Assembly (NCBI RefSeq): GCF_030409415.1
Contig: NZ_JAUFPW010000013.1
Location: 182,306-246,305 of the forward strand
Direction: 5' to 3'
Origin: Pedobacter aquatilis
GTDB lineage: Bacteria; Bacteroidota; Bacteroidia; Sphingobacteriales; Sphingobacteriaceae
Length of the DNA stretch: 64,000 nt
Shown: positions 1 through 7,644 of the stretch, piece after piece
Layout: the number at the start of each line of letters is the position of its first letter
How positions within the stretch are numbered: position 1 is the first letter of the stretch
The notes under the pieces: model-generated
Databases searched by the model: none
What the model was told of the DNA's origin: nothing
The model's input: only the letters and a program-made list of their open reading frames with translations
Program-made: the position numbers and the translations under genes

Positions 1-519
1 GGTGGTGCTTATGTTGGGCTTCAAATTTTGGAAAGAGAGAAATTAATTTATCTGGAAAATCCTCAAATTCAGCCAGATTTAGAGGGAAAAGATTATATCA
101 TAGAGCGCCAATTAAAACCAGAAGCCAGAATGGATATTGTTGCTTTATTGGAAGATATGAACATCAAACCCACTTCAATGATTGATATTTCTGATGGTTT
201 GGCTTCTGAAATTTTACACCTGGCAACGCAAAGCGATAAAGGTATAACCATTTACGAAGAAAAAATTCCCATCGACCCAATGACTTATGAAACGGCCCGT
301 GAATTGGGAATTGACCCTACAGTTTGTGCTTTGAGTGGTGGTGAAGATTATGAATTGCTGTTTACCATTTCTCAGGAAGATTATAAAAAATTAAAGCACG
401 ATGTAGACATTACCGTGATTGGTCATGTTACCGATAAAAATTCAGGCTGCAAAATGGTTTCAAAATCAGATAATGTACATGAGCTGAAAGCACAAGGTTG
501 GAATGCTTTTAATAAATAA
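1..519 (+). CDS. thiL: Thiamine-monophosphate kinase, C-terminal part (cut by window edge)
   Basis: Phosphorylates thiamine monophosphate to thiamine diphosphate with ATP, the last step of thiamine cofactor synthesis in the cytoplasm. The reading frame is open from base 1, so about 172 codons are visible and the N-terminal half lies outside the window. Visible family motifs are the metal-binding SMIDISDGLASEI segment (about residue 60 of the fragment) and ALSGGEDYELLFT (about residue 112), both typical of the AIR-synthase-like C-terminal domain of ThiL. The gene ends 91 bases before the convergent rmuC stop, and a dispersed palindrome fills that gap. No thi neighbours are visible on this side. 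Confidence 0.93.
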   Translation, partial: GGAYVGLQILEREKLIYLENPQIQPDLEGKDYIIERQLKPEARMDIVALLEDMNIKPTSMIDISDGLASEILHLATQSDKGITIYEEKIPIDPMTYETARELGIDPTVCALSGGEDYELLFTISQEDYKKLKHDVDITVIGHVTDKNSGCKMVSKSDNVHELKAQGWNAFNK

Positions 520-540
520 TTGAGGTATTTCTAGCACCCT

Positions 541-600
541 CGTCATTGCGAGGTACGAAGCAATCTCTACTATTAGATTGCTTCGTGCCTCGCAATGACG
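541..600. repeat. Dispersed palindrome, family A (copy 1)
   Basis: Two arms of about 26 bases (541-566 and 575-600) are near-perfect inverted repeats starting CGTCATTGCGAGG and ending CCTCGCAATGACG, around a short A/T-rich loop. Other copies are at 16249-16331 and 24490-24572, with a degenerate one at 34017-34088. This copy exactly fills the gap between convergent thiL and rmuC, where its transcript would fold into a strong hairpin on either strand. Confidence 0.9.
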
Positions 601-610
601 ACTTTTTATA

Positions 611-1981
611 TTACTCCTCTTCCAAATACTTCATATCAATTTGCTTCGTCGCTTTTGCCCCCAATTTTTTAATCTTTTCTGAAGTATTAACCAGATTTCC
701 AGAACCATCAGATAATTTATTTAAGGCTTTATCGTAAGCATCCTGACCATTTTTGATGTGTTTGCCGATAGTTTCCATATCCGAAATAAAACCTACAAAT
801 TTATCGTACATACTTCCGCTTAAACGAGCAATTTCCATTACATTTCTATTTTGTCTTTCCTGTTTCCACATGCTTGCAATGGTGCGTAAGGTTGCCAACA
901 AAGTAGACGGACTTACGATAACCACCTTTCTATCCCAGGCAAAATTGAAAAGCTCTGCATCTTTTTGTACGGCAATACTAAAAGAGGATTCAATCGGTAC
1001 AAAAAGTAAAACAAAATCGGGAGAATTAATTTTGTACAAATCCTGATAATTTTTAGATGAAAGTTCTTGTATGTGATTCTTAATAGAAGTTAAATGCTGT
1101 TTTACATAGCCCTCACGCTCTTCATCCGTTTCGGCTGACACAGAACGCTCGTATGCAACCAAACTCACCTTAGCATCAACAACAAGATGTTTACCGTCTG
1201 GTAAGTCAATAACAACATCTGGTTGGTAGCGACCGCCTTCGGCGGATATCAGCGAGGCTTGAATGCGATACTCCTGATCCCGAACCAAACCCGAACGTTC
1301 TAAAACTTTTTCTAGGATAACCTCGCCCCAATTACCTTGCTTTTTACTGTCGCCCTTTAAAGCTTTGGTTAAATTATTGGCGTCTTCCTGAATAAGTTTA
1401 CTTTGTATCTGAAGCTCAGAAATTACGCCTTTCAAAATATTTCGCTCATCTGATTCGGCTTTGTAAACTTTTTCGACCTTTTCTTCAAATGCCTTTATAT
1501 TTTCTTTCAGCGGATTTAAAATCAAATCTAAATTTGTTCTATTCTGTTCAACAAAACGGATGGATTTCTCTTCTAAAATTTTATTGGCTATCAATTCAAA
1601 ATCTTTATTAAACTTCTCTTGATTTTGCTCTAAACTTGCTTTTTGGGCTGCCAATTTTTCTTTTTCTGCTTGATAAAATGACTTTGTTCCTTCTAATTCT
1701 CGATTGGCATCGGCTAATCTATCGCGTTCGGTTTGCAATTCGTTGATTAAGCGTTGTTGTTCTTGCTTAAGTAGTAAGGTAATATGTTCTTTCTCGGCAG
1801 ATAAGTTTGAAGTCCGCTCATCAGCCTTTGCCAATGAGATTTTTAAAGCATCATTTTCAGTCTTTAATTTTTCGAAATCTTCAACAGAAATTACTGACAA
1901 TCCATTTTGTGGCTTTTTTAGAAATAACAGCACTAAAACAATTAAGATAACGACTAATAAAACGATTGGTGCAAACTCCAT
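611..1981 (-). CDS. rmuC: DNA recombination protein RmuC homologue
   Basis: RmuC-family proteins (PF02646) limit inversions at short repeats in E. coli and carry a nuclease-like fold; the role here is inferred from family membership. The protein has an N-terminal membrane anchor (residues 1-22, LLVVILIVLVLLFL), a long Glu/Lys-rich coiled coil (about 35-170) and the RmuC domain with GNWGEVILEKVLERSG at about 216-231 and VVDAKVSL further on. I chose the ATG at 1981 (MEFAPIV) because the longer frame to 2008 begins with TTG and adds residues not expected before the anchor. It ends close to the convergent thiL. About 456 residues, a normal length. Confidence 0.92.
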   Translation of the reverse strand: MEFAPIVLLVVILIVLVLLFLKKPQNGLSVISVEDFEKLKTENDALKISLAKADERTSNLSAEKEHITLLLKQEQQRLINELQTERDRLADANRELEGTKSFYQAEKEKLAAQKASLEQNQEKFNKDFELIANKILEEKSIRFVEQNRTNLDLILNPLKENIKAFEEKVEKVYKAESDERNILKGVISELQIQSKLIQEDANNLTKALKGDSKKQGNWGEVILEKVLERSGLVRDQEYRIQASLISAEGGRYQPDVVIDLPDGKHLVVDAKVSLVAYERSVSAETDEEREGYVKQHLTSIKNHIQELSSKNYQDLYKINSPDFVLLFVPIESSFSIAVQKDAELFNFAWDRKVVIVSPSTLLATLRTIASMWKQERQNRNVMEIARLSGSMYDKFVGFISDMETIGKHIKNGQDAYDKALNKLSDGSGNLVNTSEKIKKLGAKATKQIDMKYLEEE

Positions 1982-2106
1982 ATTGATAATATTTTTAGTA
2001 AAAATCAATATTTAAAATAGAATTACCAAAATAATTTGCCAAACACTTTACTCAAGGAGTTAACAAATATTTTAAGGTAAAAGATGCACTTTCTTCGGAC
2101 CTCCTT

Positions 2107-2150
2107 CGAGACTTCTTCGAAGAATAGGTACTTTTTTCGAAGAAGTCTCG
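2107..2150. repeat. Perfect 15-bp inverted repeat
   Basis: CGAGACTTCTTCGAA (2107-2121) and its reverse complement TTCGAAGAAGTCTCG (2136-2150) are separated by 14 bases. A second, offset pair, GGTACTT (2127-2133) and AAGTACC (2154-2160), overlaps it, so two alternative foldings are possible. It lies between the DAO-family gene and rmuC, both on the minus strand. It could end transcription of the upstream gene, although no clear T run follows it. Confidence 0.7.
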
Positions 2151-2221
2151 AACAAGTACCATACAAGGTGCAATAAAAGCTATTGCGAATGAACGGGAAA
2201 CTTAACTAAAAAATTTACGAT

Positions 2222-3361
2222 TTAGAAGAAATCTCTCAAAACCAATTCAGCAACATCAGCTCCGGTTTGGCTACCCATTGCAACGCCCATACCATTACAC
2301 CTAACCGCACAAAAAACATTTGGTTTTGCTTCTGTTATTATTGGTGATAGCGTTTTGCCAAAGGCCATAATTCCGCTCCATTTATAATCAATTTCAAAAT
2401 CAGTACCTGGTAAAATAACTTCATTTAAAAGATTGTACAAAGCATCCTGAATTTTTGTTGTTAATCCCAATTCAGTTGTTTCCTCAGTTCTAAAATCTAA
2501 ATTTCTACCACCGCCGAGCAAAATTCTATCATTAATATTTCTAAAATAGTAATAGCCTTTATCGTAATGGAATGTGCCTGCAACTTTTAATTTTTTAATT
2601 GGTTTTGTTACCAAAACTTGTCCTCTTCCGGGTTTTACATCTAATCCCGGAATTAGTTTATTAACAAAAGCATTTATAGTTACAATTACTTTTTTTCCTT
2701 TAAAATTGCCTTGCCTGGTTTTTACAATTGGCTTGTTTTCATCTGTCGAAATTTCTTCTACCTCACAGCTATTAAAAATAGAAACACCTAATTGTTGTGC
2801 AAGTTGTATTAAGGCAAACATCATTTTACCTGTATCTATTTGTGCTTCGTATCGGTTTTCGATAATGCTTTCTATTCCTTCAAAACCAAAAATTTTTAAC
2901 TTGCTGTTATTAACTTTAAAAGCATCAGGACCAATAATAGAATGTATTAATTTATTATAATGTTCAATTTTAACTACACAATCAGTAGACAAAATTTTAT
3001 CATCAGGCTTAAACAATTCATATCCGCCTAATTGCTTGTAATCGATTTTGTCATCGCCTAAAATTTTTCGTAGTTTTAGCATGCCTTTCCATCGTTTTTC
3101 GATTAAGTCGGCAAGCGCATTAATTCCACAAATTTTTTCTTGTTCCATCAGTTCAGAAATGCTTCCAAAGCAAGCAAAACCTGCATTTTTCGTGCTCGCA
3201 CCCGATGGCAAAAAACCACTTTCCAATATGGCTATTTTTAATTTCGGTATCGTTGTTATAAGATGAATAGCCGCATTCAAACCTACAATTCCGCTTCCAA
3301 CTATAATTATATCGAAATCAAAAAAGGCAGTTTTTTCCCAGTAAGATAATTGGTTATTCAT
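2222..3361 (-). CDS. FAD-dependent amine/amino-acid oxidoreductase (DAO family)
   Basis: A D-amino-acid-oxidase-fold flavoprotein (PF01266), likely oxidising the C-N bond of an amine or amino acid; the substrate cannot be read from sequence. The dinucleotide motif IIIVGSGIVGLNAA sits at about residues 18-31. The C-terminal part has the second FAD-contact region with GVAMGSQTGADVAELVL. I chose the ATG at 3361 (MNNQLSYWEK), giving 379 residues; the upstream in-frame extension to 3439 runs into the divergent peptidase gene's leader. The order resembles OrdL/PuuB-type oxidases (N-terminal SYWEK, then the FAD motif). It is divergent from the zinc peptidase gene, with 84 bases between the start codons. 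Confidence 0.85.
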   Translation of the reverse strand: MNNQLSYWEKTAFFDFDIIIVGSGIVGLNAAIHLITTIPKLKIAILESGFLPSGASTKNAGFACFGSISELMEQEKICGINALADLIEKRWKGMLKLRKILGDDKIDYKQLGGYELFKPDDKILSTDCVVKIEHYNKLIHSIIGPDAFKVNNSKLKIFGFEGIESIIENRYEAQIDTGKMMFALIQLAQQLGVSIFNSCEVEEISTDENKPIVKTRQGNFKGKKVIVTINAFVNKLIPGLDVKPGRGQVLVTKPIKKLKVAGTFHYDKGYYYFRNINDRILLGGGRNLDFRTEETTELGLTTKIQDALYNLLNEVILPGTDFEIDYKWSGIMAFGKTLSPIITEAKPNVFCAVRCNGMGVAMGSQTGADVAELVLRDFF

Positions 3362-3445
3362 ATTTAAAATTAAAACAAAATGTTGGTTTTTAATATAGGA
3401 TCGCTTTTTGATATATCCGTAAATGAAAAACATACACAAAAGAAA

Positions 3446-4141
3446 ATGGGAATTTATTTAATTATAATCGTCCCGGTATTATTACTTAGCATGTTTGTAC
3501 AATGGCGTTTTAGGCATAAATTTTCTAAATACGCTGAAATGCAACTAAGCTCAGGTTTATCGGGAAAAGAAGTGGCAGAAAGGATGTTGCATGATAATGG
3601 AATATTCGATGTGAAGGTGATGAGTACCGAAGGACAGCTAACAGATCATTACAATCCAACAGATAGAACAGTAAACTTAAGTACAGATGTTTATTACAGC
3701 CGAAGTGTTGCAGCAGCAGCAGTAGCCGCACACGAATGCGGTCACGCGGTACAGCATGCAAGATCTTACTCTTGGCTAAATTTACGCAGTACGATGGTTC
3801 CTGTAGTAAGTATTTCATCAAACCTATTGCAATGGGTATTGCTAATTGGTGTAATGCTCTTGGTTTTTGCTGTGACACCAATTGTATTAGCTATCGGCGT
3901 GGTTGGTTTAGCTTTGGTTACCATATTTAGTATCGTAACCTTGCCAGTAGAATTTGATGCGAGCAATCGTGCGCTTGCCTGGTTAAAAAACAATCAAGGT
4001 GTAATGCAAACACAAGAAGAAAACACACAAGCAAAGGATGCATTATGGTGGGCAGCAATGACTTACGTAGTTGCAGCCATTGGCGCACTTGCTAACTTAC
4101 TTTATTACGCATCTATGCTTTTTGGAAGAAGCAGAGATTAG
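3446..4141 (+). CDS. Membrane zinc metallopeptidase, YugP family
   Basis: A neutral zinc metallopeptidase of the Zn_peptidase_2 family (PF04298), embedded in the cytoplasmic membrane; substrates are unknown. The zinc motif HECGHAVQHA lies at residues 96-105, with one TM segment at the N-terminus (IYLIIIVPVLLLSMFV) and two or three more after the motif (LLQWVLLIGVMLLVFAV; VVLAIGVVGLALVTIFSIV; a C-terminal one). PVEFDASNRAL after the TM pair is typical of the family and supplies a probable third ligand. I start at ATG 3446 (MGIYLIII), because the frame up to 3380 overlaps the divergent gene's promoter area. About 231 residues, the usual length. Confidence 0.9.
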   Translation: MGIYLIIIVPVLLLSMFVQWRFRHKFSKYAEMQLSSGLSGKEVAERMLHDNGIFDVKVMSTEGQLTDHYNPTDRTVNLSTDVYYSRSVAAAAVAAHECGHAVQHARSYSWLNLRSTMVPVVSISSNLLQWVLLIGVMLLVFAVTPIVLAIGVVGLALVTIFSIVTLPVEFDASNRALAWLKNNQGVMQTQEENTQAKDALWWAAMTYVVAAIGALANLLYYASMLFGRSRD

Positions 4142-4169
4142 AATATTTTCATTTACCTATGAAAATTGA

Positions 4170-4202
4170 AAAGCGGTTTGAAATTAATTTTTCGACCGCT
4201 TT
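4170..4202 (+). terminator. Weak hairpin after the YugP-family gene
   Basis: AAAGCGGT (4170-4177) pairs with ACCGCTTT (4195-4202) 29 bases after the stop codon. The loop is long and there is no solid T run, so terminator function is only possible. Confidence 0.35.
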
Positions 4203-4291
4203 CGCATTTAGGAAGATTACTATCCTTAATTCTTATAAATAGTAATTGTTTGTGGATTTGAAGCGCAAAGCCTGCAGTTGTTCTTCGGTTA

Positions 4292-4388
4292 TACAGTCCC
4301 GCCAATACTACAATCTTTTGGTTATTGTAAGTGGTAAACTAAAACTTATGTAACCAAAAGTATTTCCGTTTATGTCGGGGCTATTTAG
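4292..4388 (-). repeat. Dispersed repeat, family D (TAGCCCCGAC...GCGGGACTGTA)
   Basis: The plus strand begins TACAGTCCCGCCAATACTAC and ends TGTCGGGGCTATTTAG. The same two ends, with a variable centre holding paired CAAAAGATTG/CTTTTGG blocks, occur at 30661-30756 and more loosely at 63624-63715. Half-related copies are at 4901-4970, 30806-30864, 38976-39066, 51577-51653 and 56816-56868. Confidence 0.7.
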
Positions 4389-4436
4389 CAAAAGATGTAA
4401 TTCTTCGGATTTCAAGCAACCAAATTTACTACACCT

Positions 4437-4539
4437 CGTCATTTCGACCTTGTGCAGAAATCTTTTAAAGTGCATTTTAAACTTCTAGAAAAGAGGGGTT
4501 TCTATATCCAAAGATTTCTCGGCTCCGCTCGAAATGACG
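4437..4539. repeat. Dispersed palindrome, family B
   Basis: The ends CGTCATTTCGACC...AGAAATCTTT and AAAGATTTCTCGG...CGAAATGACG are inverted repeats. A sister copy is at 35463-35541, and a more distant one, using GTCATTCTGA, at 54034-54153. All three lie between convergent genes. Confidence 0.75.
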
Positions 4540-4716
4540 GTTGATGAAAGTTTTGGAATTGGGTGGTCATTTTGACCTTATGGAGATTTTTTAAATTTGC
4601 TTAAAACTAAAATGATGGTTTGTAAAATTAAAATCCAAACCATTCACTTAAAATAGAATTTAAGCTTTAAAACTTTGAGGGGAACTCCCCTCCTTTTTTC
4701 AAGGAGGGGTTAGGGC

Positions 4717-4857
4717 AATGTCATTAACTTAATAAGTTCAGTTGTCAGTCTGAGCTTGTTGAAGACCTTGCTTGAAGTCGAAAAACAAAAAACATCTGTT
4801 CTTCGACAAGCTCAGGATGACAAGGTTTTTTTGTTTTCTCCTTAAGTTAATGACATT
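4717..4857. mobile_element. Small non-autonomous insertion (MITE-like) with TIRs and an 11-bp flanking repeat
   Basis: The left end AATGTCATTAACTTAA (4717-4732) is the exact reverse complement of the right end TTAAGTTAATGACATT (4842-4857). Direct repeats AGGGGTTAGGG lie immediately outside (4705-4715 on the left with one extra C, 4858-4868 on the right), as expected for a target-site duplication inside the C/G-block repeat. The interior holds a family C palindrome (4745-4822) and no ORF. The same end, in the same kind of target, occurs at 63915-63933 next to a probable transposase tail, so the element may be mobilised by that IS. The sequence facts are direct; mobility is inferred. Confidence 0.65.
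4745..4822. repeat. Dispersed palindrome, family C (inside the MITE-like element)
   Basis: The arms GTCAGTCTGAGCTTGTTGAAG and CTTCGACAAGCTCAGGATGAC are imperfect inverted repeats. A second copy is at 23756-23817. It occupies most of the interior of the 4717-4857 element. Confidence 0.75.
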
Positions 4858-4900
4858 AGGGGTTAGGGGTGGTTTTTTCTTTATAGCAAATCCGTTTGTG

Positions 4901-4970
4901 CCTAAACCAGATAGAGCTAAATAGCCCGGAGCGAGGTACGAAGCGAGGACTATAAGCGATAGCGGGACTT
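4901..4970 (+). repeat. Dispersed repeat, family D, variant copy
   Basis: Reads CCTAAACCAGATAGAGCTAA, then ATAGCCCGGAGCGAGG, and ends GCGATAGCGGGACT, matching the ends of the family D repeats with a different centre. Confidence 0.5.
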
Positions 4971-5008
4971 TCGGCCGCCAATGCCACAGAACTTTGTTTT
5001 ACAAAAAA

Positions 5009-5395
5009 TTAATTTAGCCTATATGGAGCAATCAATTGAAACTCCGGAATTTCTACTTCGAATTCGGCATCATCAACCAATCTATTCATTAAATATGTGC
5101 CTTGCATGCTGCCCATGTCGGTTTTTAAATTACAGCCCGAAACATAAACATGGCTTTCGCCTGGTTGAATAATTGGTTGTAAACCTACAACGCCTTCGCC
5201 TTCTACTTCGCGGCGGCTACTATTCGAATCGAAAATAAACCATTGGCGGCGCATTAGCTGAACAGGATAATCAGAAAGATTTGAGATTTCTATGCGGTAA
5301 GCGAACATAAAATGTTCATTCGCCGGATTGGAATATTCCGGTTGATAAATAGTTTCTACTGAAACCTGAACGCCATCTGTAATTGCTGTAACCAT
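5009..5395 (-). CDS. apaG: ApaG domain protein
   Basis: A single-domain beta-sandwich protein of the ApaG/DUF525 family (128 residues, full length). In enterobacteria apaG mutants show altered Co2+/Mg2+ phenotypes; the biochemical role is not settled. Diagnostic segments are RRQWFIFDSNSSRREVEGEGVV split around residues 49-70, QPIIQPGESHVYVSGC and the late MQGTYLM. It starts at ATG 5395, 37 bases after dusB on the same strand, so the two probably share a transcript from the dusB promoter. Confidence 0.93.
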   Translation of the reverse strand: MVTAITDGVQVSVETIYQPEYSNPANEHFMFAYRIEISNLSDYPVQLMRRQWFIFDSNSSRREVEGEGVVGLQPIIQPGESHVYVSGCNLKTDMGSMQGTYLMNRLVDDAEFEVEIPEFQLIAPYRLN

Positions 5396-5432
5396 GATGA
5401 TAGTAACGAATTTAAGAAAAACCTTTCAAAAA

Positions 5433-6440
5433 TCAAGCCATTACGCTTGCGCTATTGTAGTCGGCAAATTTTTCTGCCACTTCGTCTAAAATGCTGTGAA
5501 TGTTTGCAATATCTGGTTCAGAAACCAATCGCATTCTATATGGTTTAAAATCTGGTAAACCTTTAAAATAATTTGAATAATGACGACGCATTTCAAAAAT
5601 TCCGGTTTTTGGACCTTTCCATTCGATAGATTTATCCAAATGGGTACGGCAAACATTAATTCTTTCCTCAATGGTTGGACCAGCCAAATGCTCGCCAGTC
5701 TTGAAGAAATGTTTCACTTCTCGAAAAATCCATGGATAACCAATAGCCGCCCGGCCAATCATAATGCCATCTACTTCATATTCCATGCGCCAATTTGCTG
5801 CTTTTTCTGGGCTATCAACATCGCCATTACCAAAAATTGGAATTTTAATGCGTGGATTACGCTTAATTTCTCTGATTAACGACCAATCGGCCTGGCCCTT
5901 GTAAAGCTGTGCCCTGGTTCTACCATGAATGGTTAGAGCTTGTATTCCTACATCCTGAAGTCGCTCGGCAACTTCGTAAACATTTTTAGTGTCATCATCC
6001 CAACCCAAACGGGTTTTTACAGTTACGGGCAAATGCGAAGCTTTTACAACTGCTTCCGTCATTTTAACCATTTTATCAATATCGCGAAGCAAGCTAGAGC
6101 CAGCGCCCTTGCAAACCACATTTTTTACCGGACAGCCGTAATTAATATCTACCAAATCCGGATTTGCAGCCGATGCAATTTCTGAAGCTTCACGCATGTG
6201 TTCGATATCGCCACCAAAAATTTGGATGCCAATTGGGCGTTCATACTCGAAAATATCAAGTTTTTGAATGCTCTTTGCGGCATCTCTAATTAATCCTTCA
6301 GAAGAAATAAACTCGGTATACATCAAATCTGCACCATTCTGTTTGCAAACAAAACGAAACGGTGGATCGCTAACATCCTCCATTGGCGCAAGCAATAACG
6401 GGAATTCACCTAAATCTATATTTCCTATCTTAACAGACAT
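5433..6440 (-). CDS. dusB: tRNA-dihydrouridine synthase B
   Basis: An FMN enzyme that reduces uridine to dihydrouridine in tRNA using NADPH. The TIM-barrel start is LLLAPMEDVSDPPFR at about residues 15-29. The active-site motif NYGCPVKNVVCKGAGSSLL is at 100-118, with Cys103 in the position of the catalytic cysteine. FMN-phosphate motifs IPIFGNGDV and GIMIGRAAIG follow. At 335 residues it has the normal DusB length, including the C-terminal helical domain. A TACCTTTG promoter box lies about 30 bases upstream (6471-6478), and apaG follows in the same direction. Confidence 0.95.
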   Translation of the reverse strand: MSVKIGNIDLGEFPLLLAPMEDVSDPPFRFVCKQNGADLMYTEFISSEGLIRDAAKSIQKLDIFEYERPIGIQIFGGDIEHMREASEIASAANPDLVDINYGCPVKNVVCKGAGSSLLRDIDKMVKMTEAVVKASHLPVTVKTRLGWDDDTKNVYEVAERLQDVGIQALTIHGRTRAQLYKGQADWSLIREIKRNPRIKIPIFGNGDVDSPEKAANWRMEYEVDGIMIGRAAIGYPWIFREVKHFFKTGEHLAGPTIEERINVCRTHLDKSIEWKGPKTGIFEMRRHYSNYFKGLPDFKPYRMRLVSEPDIANIHSILDEVAEKFADYNSASVMA

Positions 6441-6470
6441 TTTCTATCTTCAACGATTAAATAAAACATA

Positions 6471-6478
6471 CAAAGGTA
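6471..6478 (-). promoter_or_regulatory. Bacteroidota -7 promoter box for dusB-apaG
   Basis: The minus strand reads TACCTTTG, matching the Bacteroidota consensus TAnnTTTG, about 30 bases before the dusB ATG. No clear -33 TTTG was located, so support rests on the -7 box. Confidence 0.5.
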
Positions 6479-6484
6479 CAAATA

Positions 6485-7411
6485 ATGAATGTTGTAACAC
6501 CTAACAAGGAAGAAATCAACCCTTTCCTGCAATTACTTTTACTTTTATTTTACGCAATAATTGGAGCCGTTGCTTTCACGCTGATATCTTTTGTTATCCT
6601 TTTAATGATATATGGAACTGGCCTGATTAGAGATTTTGCGCTAATTACATCTGGCGACCCGAAATATATTGATGCATTAAAAATACTTCAAATTGCCACT
6701 TCAATAGGCATGTTTATTTTGCCGCCAATTGCACTGGCCTTAACCAATGGCATAAAAACATCCGTCTTCTATGGTTTTAGAAAACCGAAGGTTGTACTGC
6801 TTTCTCTGGTTCTGGTAATTATGATTTTCTCCATGCCTTTAATGGAGTGGACTGCAATCTGGAACCAAAAAATGGCTTTACCGCAAAGTTTAAAATGGTT
6901 GGAAGATTGGATGAAAGAAAGTGAAGCTGTTGCAATGAAAATGACCATTCAATTATTAACAGTTAGAAACAATTGGGATTTTATTGTAAACCTAGTAATG
7001 ATAGCTGTATTGCCCGCAATTGGCGAAGAATTAATGTTTCGTGGTGGTGTACAACGTTCAATTGATAAAATGTTTGGCAATCACCATGCAGCAATTTGGA
7101 TTTCGGCCATTATTTTCAGCGCCATACACGTGCAATTTTATGGCTTCGTGCCAAGAATGCTTTTGGGCGCTGGCTTTGGTTATTTATATTATTACAGTGG
7201 AAGCCTTTGGTATGCAATGTTGGCACATTTTTTAAATAATGCCTATGCGGTTTGCGTCTCTCTATATCTGCAAAAAAACAATATTCCATTAAATAAAGCC
7301 GATGAACCTATGGGTTTTCCGTGGTACGGCTATTTAATTAGTGCAATAATTACCATAGCTTTGTTTAAATTTTTTAAAGATACAGCACAACGTGAGCGAA
7401 AACTGGGTTAA
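6485..7411 (+). CDS. CPBP-family intramembrane metalloprotease
   Basis: An integral membrane protein of the CPBP/Abi (CAAX prenyl protease-like, PF02517) family, 308 residues with about seven to eight hydrophobic segments. The three family motifs are present: EELMFRGGVQ with the glutamate pair at 181-182, FSAIHVQFYG with His215, and AMLAHFLNN with His248. These are the expected catalytic and metal-binding residues. Bacterial substrates are generally unknown. The start ATG at 6485 is divergent from dusB, with 44 bases between the two start codons. The DUF2007 gene overlaps its 3' end by 20 bases, which suggests translational coupling. Confidence 0.9.
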   Translation: MNVVTPNKEEINPFLQLLLLLFYAIIGAVAFTLISFVILLMIYGTGLIRDFALITSGDPKYIDALKILQIATSIGMFILPPIALALTNGIKTSVFYGFRKPKVVLLSLVLVIMIFSMPLMEWTAIWNQKMALPQSLKWLEDWMKESEAVAMKMTIQLLTVRNNWDFIVNLVMIAVLPAIGEELMFRGGVQRSIDKMFGNHHAAIWISAIIFSAIHVQFYGFVPRMLLGAGFGYLYYYSGSLWYAMLAHFLNNAYAVCVSLYLQKNNIPLNKADEPMGFPWYGYLISAIITIALFKFFKDTAQRERKLG

Positions 7412-7598
7412 AGTATATACAACTGGCGATGCATTTGCAGCCGAAGTATTAAAACAAGGATTAATTGAAGAAGATATTCCTGCCGTTATAATTAACAAAC
7501 AACTATCGGCTTACAATATCGGTGAAATTAATGTTTTGGTAAGCAAGGCAGATTTTGATAAAGCCATTGAATACATCGTTAAAAACGAAATTGAATAA
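7392..7598 (+). CDS. DUF2007-family small protein
   Basis: A 68-residue protein with the pattern of the DUF2007 / putative signal-transducing fold: WVKVYTTGDAFAAEVLKQGL, then a central VIINKQLSAYNIGEINVLV strand pair and a C-terminal helix FDKAIEYIVKN. DUF2007 folds resemble PII/ACT-like ferredoxin folds; the function is unknown. The start is a GTG at 7392 inside the end of the CPBP protease gene, which is the only start that gives the complete first strand. cdsA follows 46 bases later, so the three genes are probably one operon. Confidence 0.8.
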   Translation: MSENWVKVYTTGDAFAAEVLKQGLIEEDIPAVIINKQLSAYNIGEINVLVSKADFDKAIEYIVKNEIE

Positions 7599-7644
7599 GG
7601 TTTGCAAATTATTCATTATCCATCTACCATTTCCATCTTCCATT

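Larger units (their letters stand above)
4142..5008. other. Repeat-rich intergenic region without genes
   Basis: I see no credible coding sequence in these 867 bases between convergent genes. They hold, in order: a weak hairpin at 4170-4202, a family D repeat (4292-4388), a family B palindrome (4437-4539), a C/G-block repeat (4684-4715) interrupted by a small inserted element (4717-4857), the rest of the C/G block (4858-4872) and another family D copy (4901-4970). Confidence 0.8.

Noticed and set aside
4981..5172. 63-codon frame overlapping apaG on the opposite strand
   Set aside because: A shadow of apaG; the apaG reading is clearly conserved.
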